Positions 34,537-42,165 of a stretch of 64,000 bases of DNA are shown here, one piece after another (the stretch's first letter is position 1; each line of letters starts with the position of its first letter). The position numbers and the translations under genes are program-made. The stretch comes from Niallia circulans NBRC 13626. Its GTDB lineage: Bacteria; Bacillota; Bacilli; Bacillales; Cytobacillaceae. The stretch covers positions 37,740 to 101,739 of the forward strand of contig NZ_BCVE01000017.1 of assembly GCF_001591585.1 (NCBI RefSeq). Direction: 5' to 3'. The notes under the pieces were generated by a model. The model did not search any database, was not told the origin of the DNA, and saw only the letters and a program-made list of their open reading frames with translations.

Positions 34537-34578
34537 ATAGGCTGTCTATCCCTAGCTCTAGGTTTAGACAACCTTATT
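34537..34578 (-). terminator. Terminator of the 155-residue membrane-anchored protein
   Basis: AATAGGCTGTCTA pairs with TAGACAACCTTATT (minor mismatch); the arm reaches into the stop codon of the gene at 34574. Confidence 0.6.
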
Positions 34579-35041
34579 CGACCCTAATAGAAAACGTATA
34601 ATTGGGAGTTCCTTGATCCCATTTAGCATAAATCATATAAACATATGTTCCTTTTTTGGCTGGCACTGTCATTTTATTTTTATCTACTTTAATAAATTCC
34701 TCTTCTCCATCTTCAAACACTTCTGCAACCTGTAAAGATCCAGCTAATGGCTTTTTATTAAAATCGATGGTAATCGTTGAATTCGGTTCCACTTTCACAG
34801 AACCATTTTGTAACCCCATATCCCATGGAGATGCATAGACATAATCAACACAAGATCCTTTTAATGAACCTTGCCAGCAATTAGAACCAATTGTTGTCGG
34901 AATTCTATTATTCTTCCATAATACCTCAGGTTTTGGTGGCTTGGAAAAATAAATCGTATCCATTAGAACCCAAATACAGGCAAAAATAAAAGCAATTATT
35001 GTTACCACCATAAACATGTGAACCTTTTTGTCCCCTTTCAT
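34574..35041 (-). CDS. Membrane-anchored extracytoplasmic protein of unknown function
   Basis: 155 residues. One N-terminal helix (MFMVVTIIAFIFACIWVLM) with no lipobox or clear cleavage site, then a domain outside the cell with a Cys pair (NCWQGSLKGSCVDYVYASPW) that could form a disulfide, and a beta-rich end (TYVYMIYAKWDQGTPNYTFS) like an immunoglobulin or beta-sandwich fold. The start may be a few codons further in (M9 or M11), because the AGAGG site is tight to the first ATG. Confidence 0.65.
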   Translation of the reverse strand: MKGDKKVHMFMVVTIIAFIFACIWVLMDTIYFSKPPKPEVLWKNNRIPTTIGSNCWQGSLKGSCVDYVYASPWDMGLQNGSVKVEPNSTITIDFNKKPLAGSLQVAEVFEDGEEEFIKVDKNKMTVPAKKGTYVYMIYAKWDQGTPNYTFSIRVE

Positions 35042-35124
35042 TCCTCTTTTATATATTGGACGATTGATATTGCAGAAAAGTTTCGATTTTTCTTTATAAA
35101 TAGAAAATTCCAGCGATATTATTC

Positions 35125-35328
35125 TTATTCTCCCCCACAGCTTCCTCCACTATCAAACGAGGATCCACAGTCATTTCCTCCATCAAAGAAAGACGCTTGT
35201 GAGCTATCTCCTGGATTTCCCTGAAAAGGCGGATAATGATGGTTATTTATATTGTTTGTCTTTTCTTTGCGGGAAAAAATTTGAGCCACGACGATTGCCA
35301 CAAATACCAACATAATAATTCCAAACAT
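35125..35328 (-). CDS. Small membrane protein with Gly/Ser/Cys-rich tail
   Basis: 67 residues: one N-terminal helix (MFGIIMLVFVAIVVAQIF), a short polar linker and a tail GGNDCGSSFDSGGSCGGE. Similar short proteins with Gly-Ser-Asp-Cys tails are common in Bacillus and often uncharacterised. AGGAATAAAGT ribosome site. Lies 83 bp upstream of the previous gene on the same strand. Confidence 0.7.
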   Translation of the reverse strand: MFGIIMLVFVAIVVAQIFSRKEKTNNINNHHYPPFQGNPGDSSQASFFDGGNDCGSSFDSGGSCGGE

Positions 35329-35411
35329 ACTTTATTCCTCCCTCACTTGCTGTTCTATTTTATATACGTAGGCTGATTGGAAATAGTTTCATATTTTTTC
35401 AATTAAAAAAG

Positions 35412-35437
35412 CCGAAAAGTAGCAAACTACCTTTCGG
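35412..35437 (-). terminator. Terminator of the VTT-family gene
   Basis: CCGAAAAGTAG / CTACCTTTCGG with a 4-nt loop and six T on the minus strand. Confidence 0.88.
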
Positions 35438-35447
35438 ATAGATTAAT

Positions 35448-36143
35448 TTATGCTCTTTTCCTTATTTCCTTTACTCTTTCCATAACGGAAGGCTTCTTTT
35501 TACTGAAATAATAGAAAATCCCTGTTATCAGTAGAATAATTACAATTAATGCTAATGGATTAATATCTGTAGAGAATACACCATAAGGAATTAACGCAAG
35601 GATAAAAAAGTAAAAGAAATTACCTATTGCTGTACCGATAGTAAAAGGACGTATCGATATTTTGCTTATACCAGCAATGATATTTAAAATACTTGTCGGA
35701 AAAAACGGAAAAACCCTTCCATAGAACACATAGCGCATCCCTTTTTGTTCGATTTTATCTAACATTTCTTGGTGATTTTGCACTTTTTTGATCACAAAAT
35801 CTTGGAACCAAAAACGAATGGCTAAGAAGATAATGATTGCAGAAATGATGCTAGAAAACCAGCTCCATAGAAAGCCATAAATGAAGCCAAATGAGTAAAA
35901 ATTGAGGGTAATTACTAAAATTAAAGGAATAACGGTAAAGCTATTTTGAATAATCATAAGGAATAAACTGACAATAAGTGCATAAGAAATATTCTCTTTA
36001 AATGCAGATGTGACTGAATTTAACTCCCCTTCACGAATCGCCTGAAAAATATCAGTGTATCGGAAAAAGATAATAAAGAGGCTGATTGTCACAAAAAACG
36101 TAAATGGCTTCCAAAAATGTTTTATATAAATCACCTTTTTCAT
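35448..36143 (-). CDS. TVP38/TMEM64 (VTT/DedA-like) family membrane protein
   Basis: 231 residues with six to seven hydrophobic segments. The VTT domain is seen in VIPLILVITLNFYSFGFIYG, the amphipathic FLAIRFWFQDF, and the re-entrant motif GRVFPFFPTSILNIIAGISK (Arg-x2-Pro-x2-Pro). The tail is basic (KKKPSVMERVKEIRKRA). Relatives include lipid scramblases/flippases such as DedA/UptA-type proteins; the lipid handled here is unknown. Confidence 0.85.
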   Translation of the reverse strand: MKKVIYIKHFWKPFTFFVTISLFIIFFRYTDIFQAIREGELNSVTSAFKENISYALIVSLFLMIIQNSFTVIPLILVITLNFYSFGFIYGFLWSWFSSIISAIIIFLAIRFWFQDFVIKKVQNHQEMLDKIEQKGMRYVFYGRVFPFFPTSILNIIAGISKISIRPFTIGTAIGNFFYFFILALIPYGVFSTDINPLALIVIILLITGIFYYFSKKKPSVMERVKEIRKRA

Positions 36144-36303
36144 AAATTATATGTCATATTCTAAAGAGTGGTACACTTAGATGATTCATTTTCTACAGAT
36201 TTCTTCCTTTTGTTTTTTTATATTATCTGTTTTTCTACCCGTTTCTACTATTTTTCAATCAGGGGGGGATTATTTCTTACCTAAAAAAATAAGTAAGTAC
36301 ATA

Positions 36304-36340
36304 AAAAGCAGTTAAGTTTTACATAAACATAACTACTTTT
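36304..36340 (-). terminator. Terminator of the alpha/beta-hydrolase gene
   Basis: AAAGCAGTTA / TAACTACTTT pairing with inner GTTT/AAAC, then T-rich on the minus strand. Confidence 0.6.
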
Positions 36341-36380
36341 TTTACTATACTTTATTTCCATTCTATCAAACTATTTTTTC

Positions 36381-37196
36381 CTACATGTCCTCTTCTACCC
36401 TATCTAACCATTCATTCATAAGCGCAGTAAATAACTTTGCCTGTTCAATCTGCAAGTTATGCCCGGCTCGATCTAAAATTGCAAATGTTGCTCGGGGATA
36501 ATTCCCTAAAATTGCAAACGCATCTTCATATCCGACTACCGAATCTTGTTTTCCTAGTAAGAAGACAGTTGGTTTTTGAAATAGGACATCATCGACTGGA
36601 AAGGAAAATCCGTAGTTCTTTTGAATTTTATTCAAAAATGCTGTATTCGCTATATTGCATCCTGATAAAATTTCATCCTTATATCGTATCCAATTGTATT
36701 CATCTAAAACTACTTGATTGGTTTTGAAATCGTTACGTTCTTCTTCTACTAAGTTTGATAAAAATTCATTATCTGCATAAACAATCGTGTGTTCTGGAAG
36801 TGTTCTCTTTTCTTTTTCTGGTAAAATCATCGGGCAAATGAATGCTGCGCCTAATATTTGCTCTTTATAAAGCTTGCTGATTCCTCTAGTTAAGTAGCCG
36901 CCATAGGATTCTCCTATAATCAGAAAAGGTTGATTAGCAATCTTTGTCTCTATAAAGCTTGCTACTGCTTTTAACATTTCATCGGAATTACTGATTAAGT
37001 CATAATCCATGGTTTTCCCCATGCCAGGTAAATCCAAATATATCCTTCTCCATCCATCTTTCTCTCTAAAAACAGGCTCCATACACCCACTCAAGAGTCT
37101 ATGATCTAGCGTAAATCCATGTAGCATGATAATGGGAATTCCAGTTCCTATATCTTCGTAATATATGTTTGCATTTTTCACTTTGCAGTATGGCAT
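36381..37196 (-). CDS. Alpha/beta-hydrolase fold protein
   Basis: 271 residues. Oxyanion-hole motif HGFTLDHR near residue 26, nucleophile elbow GESYGGY (Ser near 96), acid residue probably in LLGKQDSVVGYED and catalytic His in DRAGHNLQIEQ. The cap region lies between about 120 and 205. GGAGG ribosome site. The substrate cannot be inferred. It lies 46 bp downstream of a dinB-type gene on the same strand and may share its LexA-controlled transcript. Confidence 0.9.
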   Translation of the reverse strand: MPYCKVKNANIYYEDIGTGIPIIMLHGFTLDHRLLSGCMEPVFREKDGWRRIYLDLPGMGKTMDYDLISNSDEMLKAVASFIETKIANQPFLIIGESYGGYLTRGISKLYKEQILGAAFICPMILPEKEKRTLPEHTIVYADNEFLSNLVEEERNDFKTNQVVLDEYNWIRYKDEILSGCNIANTAFLNKIQKNYGFSFPVDDVLFQKPTVFLLGKQDSVVGYEDAFAILGNYPRATFAILDRAGHNLQIEQAKLFTALMNEWLDRVEEDM

Positions 37197-37242
37197 CTTT
37201 CTTCCTCCCTATTAATAAAATGTATGTATCTATGGAAGTTCC

Positions 37243-37713
37243 TTACTCAAATAATGATATATTCAGGTTTTTCTCATAACAGTAGACAAGCAGTGTGTGT
37301 AATTGAGCTCTATGATGATAGATATGTGCGACTATTTCTAACAACCACTCGTACCTTGTATAGGTCGCTCCCCAATAAGCTGTAGTCCTTTCTTGTAACT
37401 CTATTTCTGTAAGATTCATATAAATATCTTTTAAAGTTTTATAATTTTCTGCAATAGCACTCTTGACATCCTGTATGCTTAATAATGCAACACTCGAATA
37501 ATATTGATACATCTCTTTTTGTGTTGCACCGTTCGATATCATTAAATCAGCCTTACAAATAACGGCTATGTGCTCTAAAAGCTCACCTATCGAGCGCTTA
37601 TTACTTGCTGGCTTTTTCTGTAAGTCCGCCTCTTCAATAACTTCAACCATTTGGATTGTTGTTTTTAAAGCTATTTCTATTTGATTTAGTGCACTATTAA
37701 TATAGGTATTCAC
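37243..37713 (-). CDS. DinB/YfiT-family protein under a LexA box
   Basis: 156 residues, four-helix DinB fold. Three candidate metal-binding His residues are in LLEHIAVICKADLMI and IVAHIYHHRAQLHTLL, the usual H...HxxxH arrangement. DinB_2 members include thiol S-transferases using bacillithiol or mycothiol. The GTG start follows AAGGAGGGAG. A near-consensus LexA box and promoter just upstream suggest induction by DNA damage, as for B. subtilis dinB, although these are not necessarily orthologues. Confidence 0.85.
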   Translation of the reverse strand: MNTYINSALNQIEIALKTTIQMVEVIEEADLQKKPASNKRSIGELLEHIAVICKADLMISNGATQKEMYQYYSSVALLSIQDVKSAIAENYKTLKDIYMNLTEIELQERTTAYWGATYTRYEWLLEIVAHIYHHRAQLHTLLVYCYEKNLNISLFE

Positions 37714-37733
37714 TACTAACTCCCTCCTTACAA

Positions 37734-37747
37734 CGAATATATGTTCG
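37734..37747. promoter_or_regulatory. LexA (DinR) SOS box
   Basis: CGAATATATGTTCG matches the B. subtilis SOS box CGAACRNRYGTTYG at 13 of 14 positions and lies at the expected transcription start of the promoter at 37755-37782. Confidence 0.8.
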
Positions 37748-37754
37748 CTTTTAT

Positions 37755-37782
37755 ATTATAGACGAATCTATCATAAGTTCAA
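37755..37782 (-). promoter_or_regulatory. SigA promoter of the dinB-type gene
   Basis: Minus strand TTGAAC, 16-bp spacer, perfect TATAAT, 42 bp before the start codon. Confidence 0.7.
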
Positions 37783-37936
37783 TATAAATATTCGTTAATT
37801 CCGACTTTTTGATCAAGAAAAAATTCAAACCATCCAAAGTTTTAAGTCTATTAGATCGCTTCCATCTTAAATGTCCTTGTCCAGCTCCTTTTCGATTTGC
37901 TATACTTTAAAAGAAACGAACAGGAAGTGTAATTAT

Positions 37937-38464
37937 ATGAGACAGGCACTTATTATCATCGACATGCAAGAAATTTTCTTTAACCATCGTGAAAATTATT
38001 TATTCGATAGAATTCAACTAGTAAAAAACATCAATATACTAATCAATCAAGCACACGAAAAAGATATTCAGGTTATCTTTATCTAACATACAGATCCAAA
38101 TGAACAGTCCGAGCTTTATGAGGGGAAGGACGATTGGAACCTCCATCATAATCTATTGTTATCCACTACTGATAAGATAATTAGAAAATCTAAATGGGAT
38201 GCATTTTACCAAACAGAACTTTTGGATTATTTAAAAAGCAAGAAAATCGAACAGCTTATTTTTGCTGGTGCACAAACGGAGTTTTGTCTTGATACTACTA
38301 TCAGAGCAGCCTATAGCTTGGGATTTCAGCAGAATCTCCTTTATCAAAACACTCATAGCACCATTAACAGCTCCATTTTAAATGCAGTTGATATTATTAA
38401 CCACCATGAATCTATTTGGAATAATCGGTTTTTAACAATCATAAATGAAGAACTGAAATTATAA
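37937..38464 (+). pseudogene. Isochorismatase-family hydrolase gene with an in-frame stop
   Basis: The ATG follows AGGAAGTGTAATTAT. The frame encodes MRQALIIIDMQEIFF (catalytic Asp) to DIQVIFI, then TAA at 38084-38086, and continues in the same frame with HTDPNEQSELYEGK, the Lys region IIRKSKWDAFYQTELL, and the nucleophile Cys in FAGAQTEFCLDTTIRAAYSLG. Family members have Q-H-T/N-D at the break, so a single CAA to TAA change explains it. All three catalytic residues are otherwise present. About 175 codons. Recent inactivation, or a reassigned or read-through stop, which is unlikely. Confidence 0.88.
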
Positions 38465-38549
38465 ATAAAGACTTGATCGAACAATACACTATGTTATGCA
38501 CTTTCCATGCTATTTTTATTACTCTAACATCATGGTTTAGGAAAAATAA

Positions 38550-38768
38550 ATGAAAAGATTATACTTAATTGATGGATATGGAGGGTCACCTAAAGTAAAT
38601 TGGCTTTCTGATATAAAAAAAGACTTTAAGAACTCTTCCATATACAAATAGTGGACAAAACTTGAAATTCCTTTTATTTTATTACCTTTTGGCGGACATT
38701 TTACTTCTGGAGAAGGAATTATTGAGATGCCATCCGTCAAACATATTATTAAAGCAAAATGGTTATGA
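38550..38768 (+). pseudogene. RBBP9/YdeN-type serine hydrolase gene with large internal deletion
   Basis: The frame starts MKRLYLIDGYGGSPKVNWL, typical of the RBBP9/YdeN family N-terminus, reaches a TAG at 38649-38651, and goes on in the same frame with IPFILLPFGGHFTSGEGIIE, typical of the family's C-terminus with its catalytic His. Some 110-120 residues, including the nucleophile Ser, are missing between them. The remnant is non-functional. Confidence 0.8.
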
Positions 38769-38805
38769 CATTTCCAATAGAGAATTTTCTTGGACAAGAA
38801 AACAA

Positions 38806-38833
38806 AGCGATCCTTCCTAAGGGAAGCATCGCT
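38806..38833 (-). terminator. Terminator of the DUF3934 gene
   Basis: AGCGAT / ATCGCT with inner CTTCC/GGAAG, followed on the minus strand by TTTGTTTTC. Confidence 0.65.
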
Positions 38834-38870
38834 ACTTTATCTATTCAGTAAAAAATTCTTAATATGGAGA

Positions 38871-39056
38871 TTAATTATTTTTTTCGGTTGAAGCAGGATT
38901 GCTAGTATTTTCTGCATTTTTACGATTTTTAACCCCTTTGCTTTTATAAGGCTTGTTACTCTTTGCTTTATTGGCACTAGCCTGCCAACGATTCCAGCCT
39001 TTTTTATCTGTTCCTCTGCCTGTACCGCCTTTACCTTTAGCCTTTGCTTTACTCAT
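38871..39056 (-). CDS. DUF3934-like small basic protein
   Basis: 61 residues, strongly basic and without hydrophobic segments: MSKAKAKGKGGTGRGTDKKG, then WNRWQASANKAKSNKPYKSK. This matches my memory of DUF3934 in Bacillaceae. GGAG ribosome site. A nucleic-acid-binding or spore-core role is possible but untested. Confidence 0.8.
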   Translation of the reverse strand: MSKAKAKGKGGTGRGTDKKGWNRWQASANKAKSNKPYKSKGVKNRKNAENTSNPASTEKNN

Positions 39057-39414
39057 AAAATCAACTCCGATTTTTCTAATATATTACGTAACATTAATTA
39101 GTCTTATCCTTTTATTCTGGTAAAAAACGTACATAATGAACTATTAGTATATAACAGTCTGCTATTGTTTGAAACATTAACCTTTTCAAGAGTTTATTTC
39201 TGGTGCTTTCTCTTCCCTACAACTTACACGTTTTCCCAATAGCCGAGCATGACACTAAAAAATGAAACCTTTTTTCTATCAAATCCGTAGAACATGGTGG
39301 GGATGACTTTTATGAAGACGAGAATGGTCTAAACGTAATAAGTTGTGTAAGACAGTCATCTCTTCTACGAATGATAAATTATATAATAAAAAACTATCTT
39401 GGGGAGTGAAAAAT
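39057..39414. other. AT-rich intergenic stretch, nothing recognised
   Basis: 358 bp between divergent genes. I see no open frame with a ribosome site, no strong hairpin and no repeat. Confidence 0.5.
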
Positions 39415-39603
39415 ATGAATAGTACCGTTATCTTGATTATAGCATTAGTAGCAATAGCTATATGGTCTATACAAATATATGAGTTTTTGAAGCCATCAAA
39501 AGAACAAAACAATCGCAAAATCGTTTTATTAACATCTGCTGGTTCTTTATTGACAATAATTCTTACCGTTTCATTTTTCCAAAATATCCCGTTTTTTAAA
39601 TAA
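39415..39603 (+). CDS. Small two-helix membrane protein, 62 residues
   Basis: Starts MNSTVILIIALVAIAIWSIQ (helix 1), a basic loop KPSKEQNNRK, then IVLLTSAGSLLTIILTVSFF (helix 2). The ATG follows GGGGAGTG at 8-nt spacing; an upstream in-frame start has no ribosome site. No family recognised. Confidence 0.7.
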   Translation: MNSTVILIIALVAIAIWSIQIYEFLKPSKEQNNRKIVLLTSAGSLLTIILTVSFFQNIPFFK

Positions 39604-40011
39604 TGGGAATTTAACTAATTAATTATCCATTACGATGAAAAGAAAAAAGCATATGAAAATCAACCCAGAACTGTAGACAAACTCCTGTATTTTGGAAATG
39701 AAAGTTTGAGTAAAGTATATTTATTAATCTCTTTGAATCTGAATGAACCGCGATTTGCCTGCTAAACTGCAGGGTCTCTGACTGAAACTCCCTTTTCCCA
39801 TAGGGAGTCTTCCCTCTTCACTCCAAGCAATACATAAAAATGCAATTCTACTTCCCCAATATCTTTTTGTCTACTAACTGGTAAATGAACCTTGCTCTTT
39901 TTATTTCAAAAATAACAATTCTTTAACAATTTTATTAAATATTCTATTATTGGAAAAAAACGTCGAAAAAAAGGAGTATAATGGAAATAAAAATAGGGGG
40001 AGGTTGTTGAA
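39604..40011. other. Intergenic stretch with two adjacent hairpins
   Basis: No gene visible in 408 bp. Two short stem-loops stand close together: CCTGC/GCAGG (39758-39773) and ACTCCC/GGGAGT (39787-39808). Neither has a T-run, so they do not look like terminators; a small structured RNA is conceivable but unsupported by a promoter. Confidence 0.3.
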
Positions 40012-40263
40012 ATGATTACTTTATTAGAAGATATTGCCCAACATGGACTAAAAGATACGAAATTATACATCATGAAAACAACTGATTCGTTTGTTATTTC
40101 CATCCCTAAAATTAATTGGTCTACCGAAATAAGCAATGCAGAATCTCCACACAATCAATTCGACCATTTACTACATTCCTTAACTTTTCACATGTTTGAA
40201 GGTGACTGTTCCCAACTAGCTGAAAGTATCACAAGTTCTATTAGTAAATATGAAACTTCATAA
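40012..40263 (+). CDS. Hypothetical soluble protein, 83 residues
   Basis: The ATG follows AGGGGGAGGTTG. The product begins MITLLEDIAQHGLKDTKLYI and ends with a helix (LAESITSSISKYETS). His-rich middle (HNQFDHLLHSLTFHMFEGDC). No family recognised. Followed by a hairpin at 40277-40309. Confidence 0.65.
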   Translation: MITLLEDIAQHGLKDTKLYIMKTTDSFVISIPKINWSTEISNAESPHNQFDHLLHSLTFHMFEGDCSQLAESITSSISKYETS

Positions 40264-40276
40264 TAAATCAAAACTT

Positions 40277-40309
40277 CCATCAAGTGGAAGTTCATCGCCC
40301 ACTTGATGG
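40277..40309 (+). terminator. Hairpin after the 83-residue protein gene
   Basis: CCATCAAGTGG / CCACTTGATGG, 11 bp, with an 11-nt loop and TTTGGTTG after it; weak T-run. The 40310-40593 stretch above the next gene shows nothing else. Confidence 0.65.
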
Positions 40310-40593
40310 TTTGGTTGTAACTTTCTGATTTAACAGCAAATTCCCCATCTAATTCCCTCCAATAGTTTGATGCTTGCTAACCGTTAAAAGAAGGATAAAA
40401 TTCCTTTCCCCATTCTATCTTTCTAATTGTATATAATCTGTTATCCTCGTGACTTTTCCTATCCTCTATTTTTCGTTCAATGATATCTTCACTTGTGCGG
40501 TCTTCTGGTATTTTTATTTACTTTTGCATGAATTGGTTCCCATACGCTAAAATGATTATAATGACAATAGAATTTTTTAAAGGAGTTTTTATA

Positions 40594-41097
40594 GTGGATT
40601 TACTTTTTACAAGTGAGCGATTAGGTTTTCGTTTATTAACAAAAGAAGATATAGATGCATGTGAACAATTTTGGGGAAATGAGGAAGTAATGAAATATTG
40701 TGGCGGCAGCACTTCCTCTGCATTACTGCCTCAAGTTATTGACTTTTATCAGCAATGCCAAGAAGATTTTGGACTCTCCGTTTATGGTGTTATTGATTTG
40801 GCAACCAATCAAGTTATTGGAGCAGCAGGCTTTAATATGGAAGATTCCGTTGATCAAGCTGAGCTTATTTTCCATTTCTCCAAACCTAATTGGAATAAAG
40901 GGTACGCTACAGAAGCTGGCATTGCCTGTTTAACCTTCGCAAAAGAGCAAGGGAATATCCAAAAAATAAATGCTTCTGCAAGTATTGCGAACAAGGCTTC
41001 CTTAGATGTACTTGGCAAAATTGGTTTTCAATATATGGGCATTAAATATTTCGAGGATACCGAGCAAGAAGAAGCTTATTTTGTGTTTGTTTTATAG
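40594..41097 (+). CDS. GNAT family N-acetyltransferase (RimJ/RimL-like)
   Basis: 167 residues from a GTG with AAAGGAG at 8-nt spacing; the frame extends 38 codons upstream without a ribosome site. Sequence LLFTSERLGFRLLTKEDIDA at the N-terminus and the acetyl-CoA segment FSKPNWNKGYATEAGIACL (N-K-G-Y-A-T-E-A) are typical of the RimJ/RimL branch, as is KINASASIANKASLDVLGKI with the Asn-x2-S-x-x-x-L-x-K-x-G-F pattern. Substrate unknown. Confidence 0.9.
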   Translation: MDLLFTSERLGFRLLTKEDIDACEQFWGNEEVMKYCGGSTSSALLPQVIDFYQQCQEDFGLSVYGVIDLATNQVIGAAGFNMEDSVDQAELIFHFSKPNWNKGYATEAGIACLTFAKEQGNIQKINASASIANKASLDVLGKIGFQYMGIKYFEDTEQEEAYFVFVL

Positions 41098-41133
41098 GTA
41101 AATAGATAATAGTTTATTGTAAATAGAGTATAG

Positions 41134-41162
41134 AAAAAGGGAAATCATCAATTCCCCTTTTT
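41134..41162 (+). terminator. Terminator of the RimJ/RimL-like gene
   Basis: AAAAAGGGAAAT / ATTCCCCTTTTT, one mismatch, 5-nt loop, ending in a T-run. Confidence 0.75.
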
Positions 41163-41338
41163 CCATACCTGATGGTTCAGCTTTTTTTAAATATCCGCTT
41201 ATTCAAGCAGGTTCACTCAAAAAAGGTGTGTGAATCCTTATGTAAGTAAACGTCTACTTCTAATTTCTGAAATAACGATTATTATCTTATGGAAAATAAC
41301 TCAATAAACGATCAAAAGAATGAATTTCGGCAAATGGT

Positions 41339-41446
41339 TTAATCTCGGTGGGATTTCTTGATCCTGCGAGGAGTAAACCATCCACCTTTTATGGGCATTT
41401 TGACACCATTTATATCTATTTCGATGTCATTCTCAAAATTCCACAT
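41339..41446 (-). other. Short open frame in the gap after the Nudix gene
   Basis: In the otherwise empty 41163-41432 stretch, a 35-codon minus frame (MWNFENDIEIDINGVKMPIK, ending TAA) overlaps the 3' end of the Nudix gene. It reads like coding sequence but has no convincing ribosome site, so it may be the remnant of a gene or chance. Confidence 0.25.
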
Positions 41447-41864
41447 AAAAAGGTTGTCGCTTCTCATCCAAACAGTATTCTATTCTTTGTCTAAAATTCT
41501 TATATTTCACCATGTTGAGCGCTTCCTCAATAGGGAAAAATCCTACTTCTAAACTTTCTGGTGATGTAGTAAATTCCCCGCCAACCGGTTTAGCTAAGAA
41601 TAATGTATTGCATATAGAACCATTGACATTTTGAAAGATTCCACAAAATTTTATTACTTCAATATCAATTCCTGATTCCTCTTTTGTTTCTCTTATCGCA
41701 GCAGCTTTCAGTGACTCTCCCTCTTCCACTTGGCCACCTGGCATTTCCCAGCCTCTTTTGGGTCCTTTGATTAATAAAATTTCCTTTTGTTCATTGATGA
41801 CTATCGAAGCAGTCGAAACAATATGTTTAGGCGGCGCATATTGCGGTTGTGTATTTTGAGTCAA
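41433..41864 (-). CDS. Nudix hydrolase
   Basis: 143 residues. The Nudix box is complete: GGQVEEGESLKAAAIRETKE followed by ESGI (G-x5-E-x7-R-E-U-x-E-E-x-G-U), with PGG at its start. The family hydrolyses nucleoside diphosphate derivatives; the substrate is not defined. The preferred start is a TTG at 41864 after GGGGG (7 nt), giving LTQNTQPQYAPPKHIVSTA; an ATG 16 codons upstream is 17 nt from the nearest ribosome site. Confidence 0.88.
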   Translation of the reverse strand: MTQNTQPQYAPPKHIVSTASIVINEQKEILLIKGPKRGWEMPGGQVEEGESLKAAAIRETKEESGIDIEVIKFCGIFQNVNGSICNTLFLAKPVGGEFTTSPESLEVGFFPIEEALNMVKYKNFRQRIEYCLDEKRQPFYVEF

Positions 41865-41983
41865 TTGCTTTCCCCCATCCCTTCTTTTTGCGATTTTTTG
41901 CAATCTTTCCATTATTTTACCATAAATTTCTCCTACGAAAAAATACCTCCTTTTCTAGTTGAAAAGAAAGTACTTTTTCGTAT

Positions 41984-42154
41984 TTATTTTTTCACCATTT
42001 CAATGGCTCTATTAACTGCTTTGCGGGCTAATTCTTTCTCTCCTAGGTTATCATCGGCCTGAAGCATTTCCATTACTATTTTTGTTGCTGTCTTTTTATT
42101 GCGAGTAATCGGAAATATTAAGGCATACAGCTTGGCTGCTTGTTTTTTATTCAT
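41984..42154 (-). CDS. Small basic helical protein, co-transcribed with the two-component system
   Basis: 56 residues from MNKKQAAKLYALIFPITRNK to RAIEMVKK, basic and helical, no membrane segment. It lies directly after the histidine kinase stop; a GTG at 42166 overlapping that stop (TAGTG) would add four residues and couple translation. No family recognised. Confidence 0.55.
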   Translation of the reverse strand: MNKKQAAKLYALIFPITRNKKTATKIVMEMLQADDNLGEKELARKAVNRAIEMVKK

Positions 42155-42165
42155 ACTTCTTTTCA

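Noticed and set aside
35125..35328. Sactipeptide or other RiPP precursor suggested by the Gly/Ser/Cys-rich tail
   Set aside because: It has an N-terminal membrane helix, and no radical SAM, protease or modification gene is adjacent.
39758..39808. Riboswitch or small RNA suggested by two adjacent hairpins
   Set aside because: No conserved riboswitch motif, promoter or terminator; kept only as a note on the gap.
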